Source: Brachynemurus nebulosus
Taxonomy: Eukaryota; Arthropoda; Insecta; Neuroptera; Myrmeleontidae
DNA: 64,000 nt
Direction of reading: 5' to 3'
Assembly (NCBI GenBank): GCA_035578155.1
Contig: JAPWDM010000005.1
Location: forward strand, 33,318,108-33,382,107
Notes under the pieces: model-generated
The model's database searches: none
The model's input: only the letters and a program-made list of their open reading frames with translations
Told to the model about the DNA's origin: nothing
In this document: in pieces, positions 62,633 through 64,000 of the stretch
Layout of the letters: every line of letters starts with the position of its first letter
Numbering within the stretch: the first letter of the stretch is position 1
Position numbers and translations under genes: made by a program

Positions 62633-64000
62633 TAAAAATATTTAATAAAAGTAAAGAAATGAACTGCGTTCGAAACTTTTAGTAAATAAAATACTCGGCA
62701 GTAAGGCGTGTACCTCGTGTTTGAACCCAACTCGAGTATGAATGGCTGTGAATACAAAAAAAAAAACTTTCTGCTGCATTCTTTCCGTCTTACTATCGAA
62801 TTTCTTAGATAGACACTATATACGAATATATATTTTTGAATGTAGTTCTACTCCACACTAATTGAGTGAAAAAAAAAATGAGTAAAAACGCTATATGGCC
62901 AGTTCGTAATAGGAGCACACACACCCTGTAAGTGTTGAACCTGCCATGGCATAACTAAGTATTTGTAAGGTATACTCTAAATAATACGACAATGTAAGTT
63001 GTATACAAACAATCATTCTGATTTCGAAACATAGAATTCCATCCAACTACCTCTTTATTAATATATTTTAATATAAACGTTTCCTCCAAAAAAATAAGAT
63101 CAACATATTCCATCCGTCTACCTCAGAAGAATCTCATTTAACGTATTTCATCACGTCACATCACCTTTTGAAAATAAACATTTTTGAGTGAATTCTGCAA
63201 ACAAGATTTACTCGACCAATAATAAATAATTGATGAGTATACGGTACTATTTAGATATTTACAAAAAAAAAAAAAATACTAGACACAATTTTAGATAGTA
63301 GACAAATCACCGAATAAATAATTATATAATAATTAATTAAACTATATATTTGCATCGTTTCATTGTTATTAATTATTAAACTAAATCCAATCGAATGAAA
63401 GAGAATGCATTTTTTACAGTTAAACTTGTTTGTTTGTGTGTCTGTTACAGTATTTTTAAAAGACAAGTACTTATTTAATCCACTTAAGTAATATATAAAA
63501 GCCTCAAATACTTATATTTTAATGTTAATATTATATTTAAAAAAAAAAAAAGACAAAAATTGTTAAATATTATTTTTTAGAAAAATGAGACTTTATTTAT
63601 TACATAACTGAATTGTTAACGTCAAATTACTTAAAAATAAAATAATAAAACGTGTATTGTTACTGCCCGTACTTAAAAAAGACAGTCTTTCTTCAATTTC
63701 TTCAACATTTTAAAAATACTGCAACAAAAAATCCGAAACGTCCGAATGTGTGGGTGATAATTAAGTGTATGCGAGGAAAGCAATTTGAAAATTCTTAATT
63801 ATTTTTCATTAATTGTTTTTTTTTTCTTCTTTAATAAACCAGTGATTATATACATAAATATACTACGGAAAAGTATATATTTACTTTTTAAAAAATTTTA
63901 TTTTGCTAAAGCCATTAAAATTCAGGTATAAACAGGTACAAAACGTTCACATGTTTGCCTTTTAATAAAAAATATATAATTATATTTAAAAAAAAATTAA
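62633..64000 (+). other. ab: 3' untranslated/downstream region of exon C
   Basis: An AATAAA overlaps the end of the reading frame (62631-62636), and others lie at 62644 and further downstream. I cannot tell which is used. The sequence is AT-rich with A runs. No further exon, repeat pair or gene is visible to the window end. Confidence 0.5.

Noticed and set aside
1..64000. CRISPR arrays, operons or other prokaryotic systems
   Set aside because: The window is eukaryotic. The repeats are dispersed or inverted, with no regular spacer structure.

Overview
The window is AT-rich animal DNA, most likely from an insect. It has GT-AG introns, no prokaryotic gene packing, and many decayed DNA-transposon copies. 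It carries one recognisable host gene on the + strand: a BTB/C2H2 zinc-finger transcription factor whose BTB domain and third zinc-finger exon match the Abrupt (ab) family. I cannot fix the insect order from this sequence.

Gene layout. A non-coding leader joins the BTB exon at 27224, with the start ATG at 27611. Three short linker exons follow (28773-29015, 29082-29295, 29548-29607). The last shared exon ends one base into a codon. Three separate downstream exons could follow it, each beginning with an AG acceptor in the matching phase, each coding for two C2H2 fingers and each ending in its own stop: exon A at 30135-30499, exon B at 59555-59916 and exon C at 61488-62632. The predicted isoforms are 434, 433 and 694 aa. 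All share the BTB dimerisation domain and differ only in their DNA-binding ends, the same logic as lola, fruitless and Broad. About 29 kb of intron separates exons A and B. No non-coding first exon or promoter can be assigned with confidence.

The rest. 1-27223 is upstream or intronic DNA filled with repeats. These include a pogo-like short element (4867-5239), a larger element with a transposase C-terminal remnant (9479-11011), nested inverted repeats (13096-14215), palindromic repeat families (16290-17960), a foldback next to a Helitron-like relic (19685-20490) and a 573-bp foldback (22702-23274). The large intron holds a dead hAT relic with an intact 8-bp target duplication (34939-35507), several TA-flanked miniature elements, and an 882-bp element inserted in a repeat whose uninterrupted version lies elsewhere in the window (48306-49187 against 17468-17960). 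Roughly 33.6-41 kb of the intron is poorer in repeats and has GC-richer islands that could be regulatory.

No tRNA, rRNA, CRISPR array or second host gene could be supported. Most other short open frames are chance frames or lie in repeats. The most interesting biology is the three-way choice of zinc-finger exons and the record of nested transposon insertions.
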